64,000 nucleotides of DNA from NCBI GenBank assembly GCA_946902875.1, contig OX336353.1:21217151-21281150 (forward strand), in the 5' to 3' direction. Each line of letters starts with the position of its first letter. The stretch's first letter is position 1. Shown one piece after another: positions 55,133-64,000 of this stretch. The position numbers and the translations under genes are program-made. Source of the DNA: Nematopogon swammerdamellus. Taxonomy: Eukaryota; Arthropoda; Insecta; Lepidoptera; Adelidae. A model generated the notes under the pieces. That model saw nothing but the letters and a program-made list of their open reading frames with translations, made no database searches and had not been told where the DNA came from.

Positions 55133-55139
55133 GACCGCG

Positions 55140-56460
55140 ACGCCACGGTCGTCCTCCCGCCGCCGCCGCGCCGCCGCGCCGCTCACCGTCAGGCACCGCG
55201 CGACTGCGCCGCGCCGCGCCGCGCAAAATCACTGCTATCGGGCTGTTTTCGCAAAGAAACATGATGGGATCACATTTCCCCTGTAAGTAATTCATTCTCA
55301 CGTCATTTGATTTTATTGAATATTTTAAACCATTTGTAGATCATAGAGAAAAACTAATCCATTTTGTTACAAACATACATATCACTCACGCTGAATCCGA
55401 AAATCGGGGTAAGCAGAGTAATCGGTGTTGTGCTGCAAGAACTCTTGTAAATTACAGCACAACACTGACCATCACGTTTCGCAAAGTATTCGAACAAGTT
55501 TCAATCGATCAAGCAGCAAGTAAGGCACGAAGACCCACCTGCTGCATGACTCGGTGGAAGTACCGTGCCAAGGTGAGAGGTGGCGAGCCTGTCGCCCTTC
55601 AGCACGGCATCTTTTCCTTATCCCTTAGTCTCCTTTTACGACATGCATGGGGAAAGATGCAGTGGGGTTATTCTTTTTAAGTACCGGCCCCACACGGTCT
55701 ATTTTGTTTGTGTTGCCAAAATAGTATTTTTCTTTACCCAAATTTTTATCAGGCTTAGTAAAATAATATATAATTTTTTTATCTTTGATATGAATTACAA
55801 ACCTTTGACCGTGGCTCCGCTCGCGTGAAATTCGTATTTAGAAGAAGTAAGTAGATAAGTAAGCCCGCTACCGTAACTTGATTTCGGCGCAAGGAACAAT
55901 TCGGTTTGTATGAGAGCCACATCCTAGCGTAACCGTGACTGTGTCACGTATAGTTAAATGTGCTTGTACTAAGTTTAATCGAATTCGGATGATCGGTTTA
56001 ATAGTTATGGAGGTAGGTACATACATACATACATACAGAAAAGATTTCTACAAATCGTCAATTTAGGTTTAGTATCATACATAAAACAAAGTAACTTACT
56101 CCATGACCATCCATTATTATTATATTATTAGTATTGATGATGTGGCACACACACATAGTGTGCAGTGTGCAACATCATTCACTTAACAACAACATGCAGT
56201 ATATATAAATAAAGTGTTAAATAAATAAATAGGTTGTATTGTAATACTTTGGTGAGTCACTTTGTCGTAGATAATTTTGTGAGTTTGCGGCATTATGATG
56301 ACTTACAGTATTGTGAGCACGGATCTAGTAATTATACGGATGTAACCTCGCCCAATGATAAGTGAAGTCGTCAACTTGAACTTTTTATTTTGTTATTGGA
56401 TCGGTTCTTAAAATCGTTTCATTGTAGCACCGCTAGGGTGTGGAACGCAACATTTAGTGG
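55140..56460. other. No gene recognised; one dispersed repeat
   Basis: GC island at 55155-55220, repeat module E at 55613-55691 (listed separately), catacatacatac at 56021-56036 and an AT-rich stretch at 56110-56230. No motif-bearing frame. Confidence 0.4.
55613..55691 (-). repeat. Dispersed repeat E, copy 2
   Basis: Reverse complement of the module at 44806-44882: tccttatcccttagtctcct, ttttacgacatgcatgggga and ttctttttaagtaccggccc. Confidence 0.75.
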
Positions 56461-56817
56461 AGACCATAACTAATAAAGGAAAGTGTGCCAAGCTAGCGTG
56501 CGCAGGCGCCGCCGGCGCCGCATCAGATGTTCGGCCATGGACAGGCACAGTGCACAGTGAAAACAGTGTTGTGAAAACCTAACCATTTTTTTTCTATATT
56601 CATCCAATTACTTAATATGTTCAAATAAGCCCATTAGCGAAAAAAACCGTATCAGAAAAAAAAACAATACTAATTATGGCAGTAATGGCAGGCCTTCGTC
56701 ACTCGCTCAAGGTCGCGAGTTAAATGCCTACCGCTTGGCGTACCGACTAATCTACAATTAACAGTGGGCTGCTGCTATCCAGCCAGACTGGGCGCGTGGA
56801 GCTTTCGAATTTAGAAA

Positions 56818-56915
56818 ATGTCGAAATCACGTAATTATTGTGCAGTGGACGGATGCAAAAGTCAAAAGACAAATGAAAACTTGTCTTTTTTTTCATTGCC
56901 GAGAGACGAAGAAAG
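56818..56915 (+). CDS. THAP-domain protein, first coding exon
   Basis: ATG at 56818 opens a 98-nt exon encoding a 32-residue start of a THAP zinc finger. It shows NYCAVDGCKSQKTNEN (C-x4-C, the first half of the C2CH site) and LSFFSLPRDEER (the typical F-x-x-P-x-x-x-E turn). It ends in phase 2 at a consensus donor (gaaag, then gtaagt at 56916-56921). The next exon should supply the conserved C-x-x-W and the distal C and H, but I found none before 64000. THAP domains bind DNA in transcription regulators and also occur in P-element-type transposases, so either is possible. Upstream (56600-56817) is AT-rich, with no strong promoter motif. Confidence 0.65.
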
Positions 56916-56919
56916 GTAA

Positions 56920-58180
56920 GTGTTTTGTTTAGTAGCATTTTGATTTATTTCTAGTAATTTATTTATTCATATTAGTAGGAGGTCATAGATTTAAAAATAA
57001 TATCATATTGCCAATGTATGTATGGCCTAATTTGTATAAGGATAATAGGTACATTGTAGATGATCATTGATCATTAAATTTATTGATCAAACAAAACTAT
57101 CACTGGAAGGTTGCACGCAATGCACGCTTCGATGTGAGAAACTAATTGTGACGCTAACGAATGCATGAATTTGTTCGCATGAATTTGCCGTAGCTAAATA
57201 TCGTATCGTTGGTAGCTAGAACGATAAAAGTTGGTAGGTATCATCTTCATTTTATTCCTCACAATAAGACAGCACAAAGACACAGCCCTTAGACGCGCTG
57301 AACGACGCGCTTTCGAGATAGAGTTACACGACAGAAAGAGAAGCGAAATGTAGGCAGTTATCGTGTTTAGGCATGCAGCTCTGTGCGAGTCAATTTGTAC
57401 TTTATCGCGTCGTCGCAGAGTAGCTATTTCTTTGTGAGTGTTTGTACAGAGCAGCTTCTGTACGGAGTACTCTTTTCTATTCTGTGGTAATGGGTTGAGT
57501 TCGAGTCCCTGCTTGCAGCAGAGCTACGCGCCTCACTGCTCACCGCCCGCCGCCGCCGCCGCCCGCGCCGCCCCCCGGGCGCGTGAGGCGCGGAGCGGGC
57601 GGGCTCTATTCGATGGTAATGTTCTCCACGATTTATAACGCAAAGCGCGCTTTAATTGATGGAAAGAACACAATTCGGAGTTGAAGAGACAAGCTCCATC
57701 AATCTAGCCGCGTTCGTCCGTCGTCGTCGTCGTCGGCCTGCGCTCCGCCCCCGCCCCCCGCCACCGCCCCCGCAATGGGGCGTGCGGCCACAGTTATATT
57801 AAGAGTCATTATAATTTATATTATAACACCATGGTGAAACATAATTGAATGTCGTATTCCTTGGAGGAGGTGAACAGTGACAACAAATAACTACTTATAT
57901 GTTATAACATTTGAAAACATACAACTCACAAGTAGGTACTGTTAGGTTAGACTTTAGTCATAAATCAAAGTTTGAATCATTCAGTCATTTAAATACAGTC
58001 TATAAATCACAACAGCATGAATAGCGAATCAAACTGGTAGGTATCGCGCTGAGCAAGCGCACAGTAGCGCGCCGCGCCGCGCCTGCGCCCTCTACTCTTT
58101 TGTATCGCATCAAGGAATTGTTGGTTTTTATCGCACTAGGTACTAGGGATTAGCGTTCATTTACATTTGTGTTCTCCACG
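56920..58180. other. No gene recognised; GC islands and (GTC)n
   Basis: GC-rich at 57545-57605 and 57745-57785, a gtcgtcgtcgtc run at 57719-57736. If the THAP exon is real, this interval is its intron. Confidence 0.4.
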
Positions 58181-58187
58181 TGCGCTA

Positions 58188-58550
58188 GCTACCACAGCGG
58201 CGGACACTACGCGCAGCGCGGGAACACTCACGCGTCACGTCACGACACAACTCACATTGCATTCTTACATAGTACGCGGTCACGCAGTCACTACACGGCA
58301 CACTACGCGCGGCGCGGGAACACTCACGCGTCACGTCACGACACAACTCACATTGCATTCTTACATAGTACGCGGTCACGCAGTCACTACACGGCACAAC
58401 ACGACATCATCATATTGCTATTGTCTCAACATACACATATATATATATAGCTACCACAGCGGCGGACACTACGCGCGGCGCGGGAACACTCACGCGTCAC
58501 GCACGTCACGACACAACTCACATTGAATTCTTACATAGTACGCGGTCACG
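58188..58550. repeat. Partial tandem duplication with cacgcgtcacgtcacgac units
   Basis: gctaccacagcggcggacac occurs at 58188 and 58450. The block cactacgcgc...ggtcacgcag recurs three times (starts 58205, 58301, 58467; the spacing differs). Between the second and third lies an AT-rich tatatatata stretch. Frames within it encode the same short peptide repeatedly and are not genes. Confidence 0.85.
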
Positions 58551-58745
58551 CCGCCGCCTCCGCCCCCGCGCCGCCCCCGCGCCGCGCCCGCGCCGCCCCC
58601 GCGCCTCCCCCGCGCCGCCCCCGCGCCTCCCCCGCGCCGCCCCCGCGCCCCCGCACCGCCGCCCCCGCGCCGTCCCCGCGCCGCCGCCGCCGATCCCGCC
58701 CGCCGCCGCCCCCGCGCCGCCGCCTCCGCGCCGCCGCCCCCGCCG
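58550..58745. repeat. GC-rich minisatellite (CCGCGCCGCC / CCCCCGCGCC)
   Basis: Nearly 200 bp of C and G with a loose ccccgcgccgc unit. All frames are Pro/Ala/Arg-rich low complexity. Confidence 0.9.
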
Positions 58746-58954
58746 CGCTTACACACATTTTATGTATTATTTTAAAGTAAACATTTTATTTTCTTGTATG
58801 AAGTTTATCCACATATACAAAGGAACACAGCTGAAACTTATCTATCATTCATTACCGACAAACACAACATGAATACACAATTTTAATTATAAACAAAATT
58901 TATTCAAAATCTCAAAACGGGTAAAACAGTAAACACATTTTGGAAACAATTTCT

Positions 58955-59705
58955 TTATGAGGCCCTGGTTCGTTCACAACTAGAATATGTTTCTGCCGTT
59001 TGGAATACTTATTAAGTAAAATACTCACACAAAATAGAAATGATTCAGAGGAAGTACCTGCGTGCAATGCACTTTCGTCTTACTCACTCAAAGGCATCAT
59101 ACGAAGTCTTGACTGTTAAGTACCACCTTCCCAAGCTAGACATCCGACGCAATATGCTCGACGCATCTGTATTGCGTAACATTTGTGTAAGCTCGTATGA
59201 CTGTCCTGACCTATTAGGCCTTATTAATTTCCATGTGCCCGGAAAACCTACTCGCTCTGCAACTTTATTTCACGTGAACGTAGCCTCCACAAATGCTGGT
59301 ATGCGAGCACCTATTCGCAGAATGTGTGACAGGTATAATAAAAAATTAAACTTGTCTGACATGTTCCACAAGTCGACGCTAGCCTACAAATTTAATGTCC
59401 GTAAGATGCTGGAAAACAGTGAAAACTAGATGTAAGTGTATAGTTACATTACATACCGCGAAACACGCTCTCTCGCTACAGTATTGCAGTATTGTACATG
59501 TTTGTTTGTTTATCAAAATTTAAAATTGTATCCTTTTGTTTCTTTTTTTATTTTTATTGTATTAGTTGATTAGTCATTTTATTCACAAACTGTGTTTTGG
59601 AGGATTGTGTAGCGGAGGCAGGTCTTAAATCACATTGTGTACTATTTTTTATGTCAACTTCTTCCTGTCTCTGTATTAATCCCTGTTTAATAAAATAAAA
59701 ATAAA
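58955..59705 (+). pseudogene. LINE ORF2 C-terminus and 3' end
   Basis: From about 58957 the + strand encodes YEALVRSQLEYVSAVWN in one frame, then after an in-frame stop the frame 59040-59429 gives MIQRKYLRAMHFRL, YHLPKLDIRRNMLDA and ATLFHVNVASTNAGMRAPI. The L-V-R-S-x-L-E-Y-x-S-x-V-W and I-Q-R-K-x-L-R run is the post-RT region of Jockey-like LINE ORF2. A non-coding tail with ttaataaaataaaa ends at about 59705. The catalytic RT is missing. Confidence 0.85.
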
Positions 59706-59709
59706 AGGA

Positions 59710-60283
59710 CATAAAATAACGTGAGATAATCTATTTGAAAGAACGGCTGGTAACCCTAGTTATATGTTACACCTCGGCGTATGCTGTCTGTGTCTAGATA
59801 TGATGCGAACAAGTTATTCTATGACCTGAGATGATAGCAGGTTCCAACAGCAATGTCTCCGAGACTAGACAAGCTCGTCATCGCGGCTACACGAGCTCCC
59901 GCCGCCTGCCTACTGCGCGTGCGCTCTCCGTGCGCTGCGTTCGTACAGCGGGAAGGACACGCTTCTGTAACAGTTAAACCCAATCTCTCGTTGACCGAAA
60001 GTATTACACACTTGGCCAACTCGGCCATCACGCCGTACGAGCGCGCGTCACAACACGTCAAGCTGCGCCGAGCCTGCTCGACCGAGCGAGACACGACGCG
60101 GCGACACGGACAGACACACGAACACGTGTTGTTCCTTCACTCGCCCCCGCCGCCGCCGCCGCCGCCCGTACGTATTAATGGTCCACTGATCTCGTTCGCT
60201 GTGCAGCGCGTGTCACGACCCGACACGACCGACGAACTGCGGCTCCAACCTACTACGCCATCCGGAGTAAAACTGTACATATT
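59710..60283. other. No gene recognised
   Basis: A 164-codon + frame (59853-60347) passes through a (ccg)n run and has no motif. It extends into the hAT-type element, which argues against it being a gene. Confidence 0.4.
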
Positions 60284-60291
60284 ATGTAGGT
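60284..60291. repeat. 8-bp target site duplication, left
   Basis: atgtaggt, repeated at 60765-60772 directly after the element. Confidence 0.85.
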
Positions 60292-60764
60292 CAGGGGCGC
60301 CGACTTTTAGAAATCCTCGTGGGTGCTCATGCAATTTTTTTTATTGAACAATCATCATCATCATCATTAACGTGTTGCCGTCCACTGCTAGACATATGCT
60401 TCTCCAATTTTTCACTAATTCTCCCGGCACCCGGCAGCATGGATTCGCAAAACGTTCGCACAATATTTTGCATTTGCCGCATTTACACATTCGCACGATG
60501 TACCTCCGCTTGTAGTGCTCCTATATTCTATTGCATGGTATAGAATAATATAGGAGTACTATAACGTTCGCTATTCGTCGCGCCACTAGTGCGAATGTGT
60601 AAATGTGGCCGCTCAAAGGCTTGTAAGTAAATAAGGCACTTTTATCGTAGCTCAAATCCTATTACTGATCAGTTTTTATATCTATAGTCGTGGGTGCTCC
60701 GCACCCACTACTCACCCCTCGTGGGTGCTGGAGCCCCCGAGCACCCACGTAGTCGGCGCCTATG
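60292..60764 (+). mobile_element. hAT-type MITE (473 bp) with nested insertions
   Basis: The left end caggggcgccgact and the inverted right end (cataggcgccgact on the minus strand) match at 12 of 14 positions. An 8-bp duplication flanks it, the size produced by hAT transposases. Subterminal gtgggtgct motifs occur near both ends, several times at the right. It encodes no transposase. It contains at least two other repeats: an atcatcatcatcatcattaa/gtccactgctagacatatgc segment, common in Lepidoptera, and a smaller fold-back (60476-60612). Confidence 0.85.
60476..60612. repeat. Nested fold-back (about 137 bp)
   Basis: catttacacattcgcac (60480-60496) pairs exactly with gtgcgaatgtgtaaatg (60589-60605). 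An inner pair (gtgctcctatattctat and atagaataatataggagtac) continues the hairpin to its tip. Confidence 0.8.
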
Positions 60765-60830
60765 ATGTAGGTTCTTTATCTTGCTCCTCATTAGATGATT
60801 GGATCTAATTGTAACCGAATGTGTTGTTAA

Positions 60831-61001
60831 CACCGTACTGGATGTGAGATGGCCGCATAGCAGCCTCGGCTGTCCACTATACTCAGCCATCCAAAGGGAA
60901 CTCTCTGGTGTGGCCCCCACCTTCTCGCAGGTGATATGGGCTGGTCGGAGCATGTGCCTTGGCCCCTCTGACTCAAGACACCCATACCGAATTACATAAA
61001 A
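60831..61001 (+). mobile_element. SINE-like element, family A, 5'-truncated copy
   Basis: It runs from acaccgtactggatgtgaga through gtggcccccaccttctcgca to taccgaattacataaaaa, matching the 3' half of 7070-7452. Confidence 0.8.
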
Positions 61002-61358
61002 AGCGAGCGTTGCATTAGAGTTGGCTATTAGCTGCTCGGGATGTTGAAGGCGAGATGTGTTCCCAGCGAGGCAGCGAGCCGAGCGCAGCCAGCAGCAATA
61101 GATCACCTATTGATTTATGCGTAGATCTCTGTTCCGTTCGCTCCACTCTACCGCCGCGCCGCGCCGCCCCGCCCCGCCCCCGCCCCCGCGCACGATGAAG
61201 CTATTGATCAGGCAGGAGCGACGTCGCTGTAAAAGGATTAATTGGCTTGGGTGAAGTAGCGTAGTGTGTATCTACCGTAGTCTGTTTAAAATTTTTATAA
61301 CGTCTACTCACAACCGATATTTAATAAAAGTATTAACTGTCATGACCACAACCCATTA

Positions 61359-61955
61359 TTGCGAACAATTGAGAGTGCGGGGGGGCAGTGCTCCATATCG
61401 ATTACCTGGACAGCTACGAGACGTGAGCGGGAGAGACGACACCTCGCTGCGATTATACAACCTACCCGCACATGTCAAAGTAATATTATTCCAAAGTATT
61501 TACAAGACTTACATCACCGCCGCGGCCGTTATAATTCCACGTCGATCAACATCTGCTCACTTCACTTCACTTGGACGTTCATCAACAACACACAGCCCGA
61601 TTCACTGCTTTACTCTCACTGCCATGACCGGCGTGTTCTCAAGGGTCTACTAAAATGTGTCAAATGCTGGAAGACGTACAACGAATTAAAATTATCGGGA
61701 GGTGGCATACAACGCACCGACTTGAGGCGCGCTATTTGTGAGCATTCAGCACACTCTCCAATCGTTGTCTCCCTTATACGTATCAAATTTCCATTTAACC
61801 GTCTTACTCTATCGACGTTCACAGAGCGGAAACGTAACGTGATGTATGAGGCGCTCGCGCACTTACGCTGTTTTAAATATTGGCAATATATAGAAGAACT
61901 CCAATCGCACCTTCCTACCGGTAAAATGTATAACGAGGGCCTGTCCAGAAAGTAG
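61359..61955 (+). CDS. Unassigned 198-codon open frame
   Basis: The longest open frame in this interval that is not repeat-derived. It contains RRVLKGLLKCVKCWKTYNEL, FPFNRLTLSTFTERKRN and CFKYWQYIEELQSHLPTGK, with balanced composition. There is no domain I recognise, no clear promoter, and no intron signal checked at its ends. A competing 182-codon minus frame (61616-62164) covers its 3' half. It may be a decayed transposon or a chance frame. Confidence 0.25.
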   Translation: MRTIESAGGQCSISITWTATRRERERRHLAAIIQPTRTCQSNIIPKYLQDLHHRRGRYNSTSINICSLHFTWTFINNTQPDSLLYSHCHDRRVLKGLLKCVKCWKTYNELKLSGGGIQRTDLRRAICEHSAHSPIVVSLIRIKFPFNRLTLSTFTERKRNVMYEALAHLRCFKYWQYIEELQSHLPTGKMYNEGLSRK

Positions 61956-62204
61956 AATGTCGTTGAAGACGTATCATATTCTAGCCTAAATGGATATGAC
62001 AACTTGTACTTCCGCAATAATATGAGCTCCGCATACAAGTGTGTGCTGCAACAAGCGCGCAGGACAAGGAGCACGCGCTCGGCAAGTCTGGGGAGATGTG
62101 CGCGGGGGCTGCGGGCGCGACCAGCCGCCGCCGGCTCTGGCGAGTCACTCCCAACTGTCTTCATCAGTGGATCTACTGCCCGGGTGACACGAGGCTAGTT
62201 TTTC

Positions 62205-62247
62205 AAGCCAGGACAGCAAGCTAGTATGCAACGTACTGTCCTGGCTT
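62205..62247. repeat. 12-bp perfect inverted repeat
   Basis: aagccaggacag (62205-62216) pairs with ctgtcctggctt (62236-62247). actgtcctggc is repeated once more at 62248-62258. Confidence 0.8.
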
Positions 62248-62312
62248 ACTGTCCTGGCCTGGCACCATGATAGCAGTTGATTACACGAAACTAGTAAATT
62301 TCCTAGCTAGAA

Positions 62313-62500
62313 GCTAGTAAATGTCCTTCAAGAGAGGGGTTAATAGGCACCTGTCAGGCCGGCATGGCATTCGCAACCCCCGCGCATACGATCGAATGTC
62401 CATGGGAGTCGTTAGAAACCTTATGAGTGGGTTGGCGTCGTTAGACACCTTATGGGTGGCTCGGCGCAACATGTTGCGCTTTCTATAAAAAAAAAATTCA
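62313..62500 (+). pseudogene. LINE 3' end, family D, copy 3
   Basis: It encodes SFKRGVNRHLSGRHGIRNPR and then AYDRMSMGVVRNLM in the + frame. It then has a small duplicated segment (gtcgttagaaacc and gtcgttagacacc), and ends gcgctttctataaaaaaaaa. Confidence 0.75.
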
Positions 62501-62509
62501 CAGAACTCC

Positions 62510-63016
62510 TCTATTTCACGAAAGTATTACATTTATATATATTTTTTTATTTTTCAAAAACACAAGCAGCTTATAAATGCAAACTAAAATTTAGACAAAA
62601 AAAGAGATTAGCTTGACAATATGGCTAACTAAAGTAACAAATTAATAAATATCAAATATAAAAATATAACAGATTTCGTGCCTCACACGACTATCGAGCA
62701 CATTGGAAATGAATCTACGGAATTCTAAAAAATATTGTCGCTGAGCGACACGAGAAAGTCGGGATAAGGAAAAGGTTAGTTGGGGTCTGATGATGGAGCC
62801 GGAAGGAAGCCATAGGAACTCCTAAACTACACATGATAAGCCCATCGTGTTTGGGCTCGTTGGATTTGTCTTCGCAAGTACTCTAGTCATATCTTATTTC
62901 CAGGGTCCTGATTATGGAGCCGGAAGGAAGCCATAGCAACTCCTAAACTACACATGATAAATCCACCATATTTGGGCTCGTCGGATATAGGAATATAGGA
63001 ATATAGGTTAGGTTAG
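62510..63016 (+). mobile_element. Rearranged relative of the fold-back element
   Basis: 62510-62668 matches the centre of the element at 49657-50476 (aacacaagcagctta, taaatatcaaatataaaaat). It is followed directly by the left arm (cagatttcgtgcctcacacg to ggaatataggttaggtt) with both ~128-bp units. The inverted right arm is absent. Order and junction differ from the first copy. Confidence 0.75.
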
Positions 63017-63019
63017 AAG

Positions 63020-64000
63020 ATGCGTCGAGTAGCTTATTCTTATCTTCGTGCGATGCGGTGCGGTGTTGTGTGGTGCGGCGGCGCGGCGCGGTGGTGCAAA
63101 CTACAGCTCGACGATCTTCACATTTATTTCTCGCTTTTGAACACAACTGCAGAAGATGTGGTGGTCGAACGGTGCGCCCTCAGCGCAAGACAGGGCGGGA
63201 CTGATGTAGAATGATGTTCGTAGTGGTTACATGCGGACGGTCAACCGCATGGGCTGTCGGTGGGCACGGATAGCTAGCCGGAGTAAGGTGTACTGGAGCA
63301 GCCAGCAGGAGCGGGAGGGTGTATGGAGCCAGCTCGCTACTTATCTCCGGCGCGTTGTTCCTATTCCGCGCGTGAGTCGTCCGTCTCGTGCCGCGCGCCG
63401 CCCGCTCTGAGTATAGAGTAGAGAGGCAGCGCAGTGCGTGGGTAGTGGTGGGTGCAGGCAGTAGGTACTGGTGGTAGTGGTGCGGCGTCCGGTCCGTCAG
63501 CCGCGCCTAATGAGGTGTCGTGCACATTTGTCGGCGGCGACATTATGCGGTGTCACGAGCGCGCGTCACACGAGCGCGCCTCGCTCCGCTTCTAACGACA
63601 CTGACGTTCAGTCACTACCTCTACCCCAACCTACCACTCCACTCGGCACCGCACAGCCAGTTCGGTGCGCCCGCGCCGTTACAATCAATTCAATTAAAAA
63701 TATATTCACGTGATGACGTCACCAAATCAAGCGAGAGCGCGTAACAAGCGATAGAGAGGCACAATCGGTACAGTCAAAGTTACCATGGAAACGTATTAAG
63801 AAGTAAAACTGTCAAGATCAGACAACAGAAGTTTATTGATGGCCAGTCACATGATGATTAATCTTTCTACTTGAAATATAATTACTGATCTTTGCTCTAT
63901 GTACTACGATTATTCCACGCCATCACGTAAAACTATCGTCCGTAAACCGACTTTACAGACAACCAATTTTTTTTTATAAAACCCGACTATGGAAAACGAA
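63020..64000. other. No gene recognised
   Basis: Short GC-rich patches at 63055-63090 and 63375-63405, and gtggtgg repeats near 63440-63480. The window ends in AT-rich DNA. The frames (up to 80 codons) are unsupported. Confidence 0.4.

Overview
The window looks like a piece of an insect genome, most probably a moth or butterfly (Lepidoptera). This is an inference from the repeats: several SINE and LINE families of a kind common in Lepidoptera, TTAGG-type units, RTE- and Jockey-like LINEs, a Helitron, and MADF and THAP coding segments. Almost no host protein is encoded. Two segments look like host-type genes: a short MADF-domain reading frame at 37532-37774 (+) and a THAP-domain first exon at 56818-56915 (+) that ends in a GTAAGT donor. 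Most of the sequence is moderately AT-rich non-coding DNA studded with short, very GC-rich islands such as (GGGGC)n and CGCCGC runs. An almost ideal recursive-splice (AG|GTAAGT) site at 23250|23251 suggests that part of the window is a long intron or regulatory desert on the + strand.

Layout. 1-2706: an inverted satellite of a 10-bp unit that flips orientation near 668. 2707-14100: mostly unassigned DNA with a G-rich minisatellite (6968-7038), a SINE (7070-7452) and a LINE 3' end (8640-9288). 14100-23200: a second SINE, a 99-bp tandem repeat (15603-16196), GC islands and microsatellites. 23200-28200: the putative recursive splice site, LINE 3' ends, an 89-bp higher-order repeat (24376-25270), and Jockey-like and RTE-like reverse-transcriptase relics on the minus strand. 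28200-41700: two copies of a 141-bp terminal-inverted-repeat element (28667, 36806), an RTE relic (31440-32372), a 19-copy 37-bp minisatellite, a 211-bp GA tract, the MADF frame and a mariner-like transposase tail. 41720-48183: a LINE 3' end split by a complete Ty3/gypsy LTR retrotransposon (42263-48007), which itself carries two SINE insertions. 49657-54771: a fold-back element, then about 23 copies of a 130-bp satellite running into a Helitron helicase C-terminus and a ~105-bp inverted repeat. 54768-64000: SINE, THAP exon, GC-rich repeats, LINE relic, an hAT-type MITE with an 8-bp duplication, and a rearranged relative of the fold-back element.

The mobile elements are nested. In the gypsy locus the order is LINE, then gypsy with LTRs about 2.5% diverged, then two SINE insertions. 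In the Helitron region, a two-unit repeat found in short elements (49787-50000 and 62784-63000) is related to the unit amplified about 23 times at 50990-53962. This ties a transposon's internal repeat to a satellite array. The gypsy element has an intact-looking integrase catalytic triad but several frameshifts, so it is dead as it stands.
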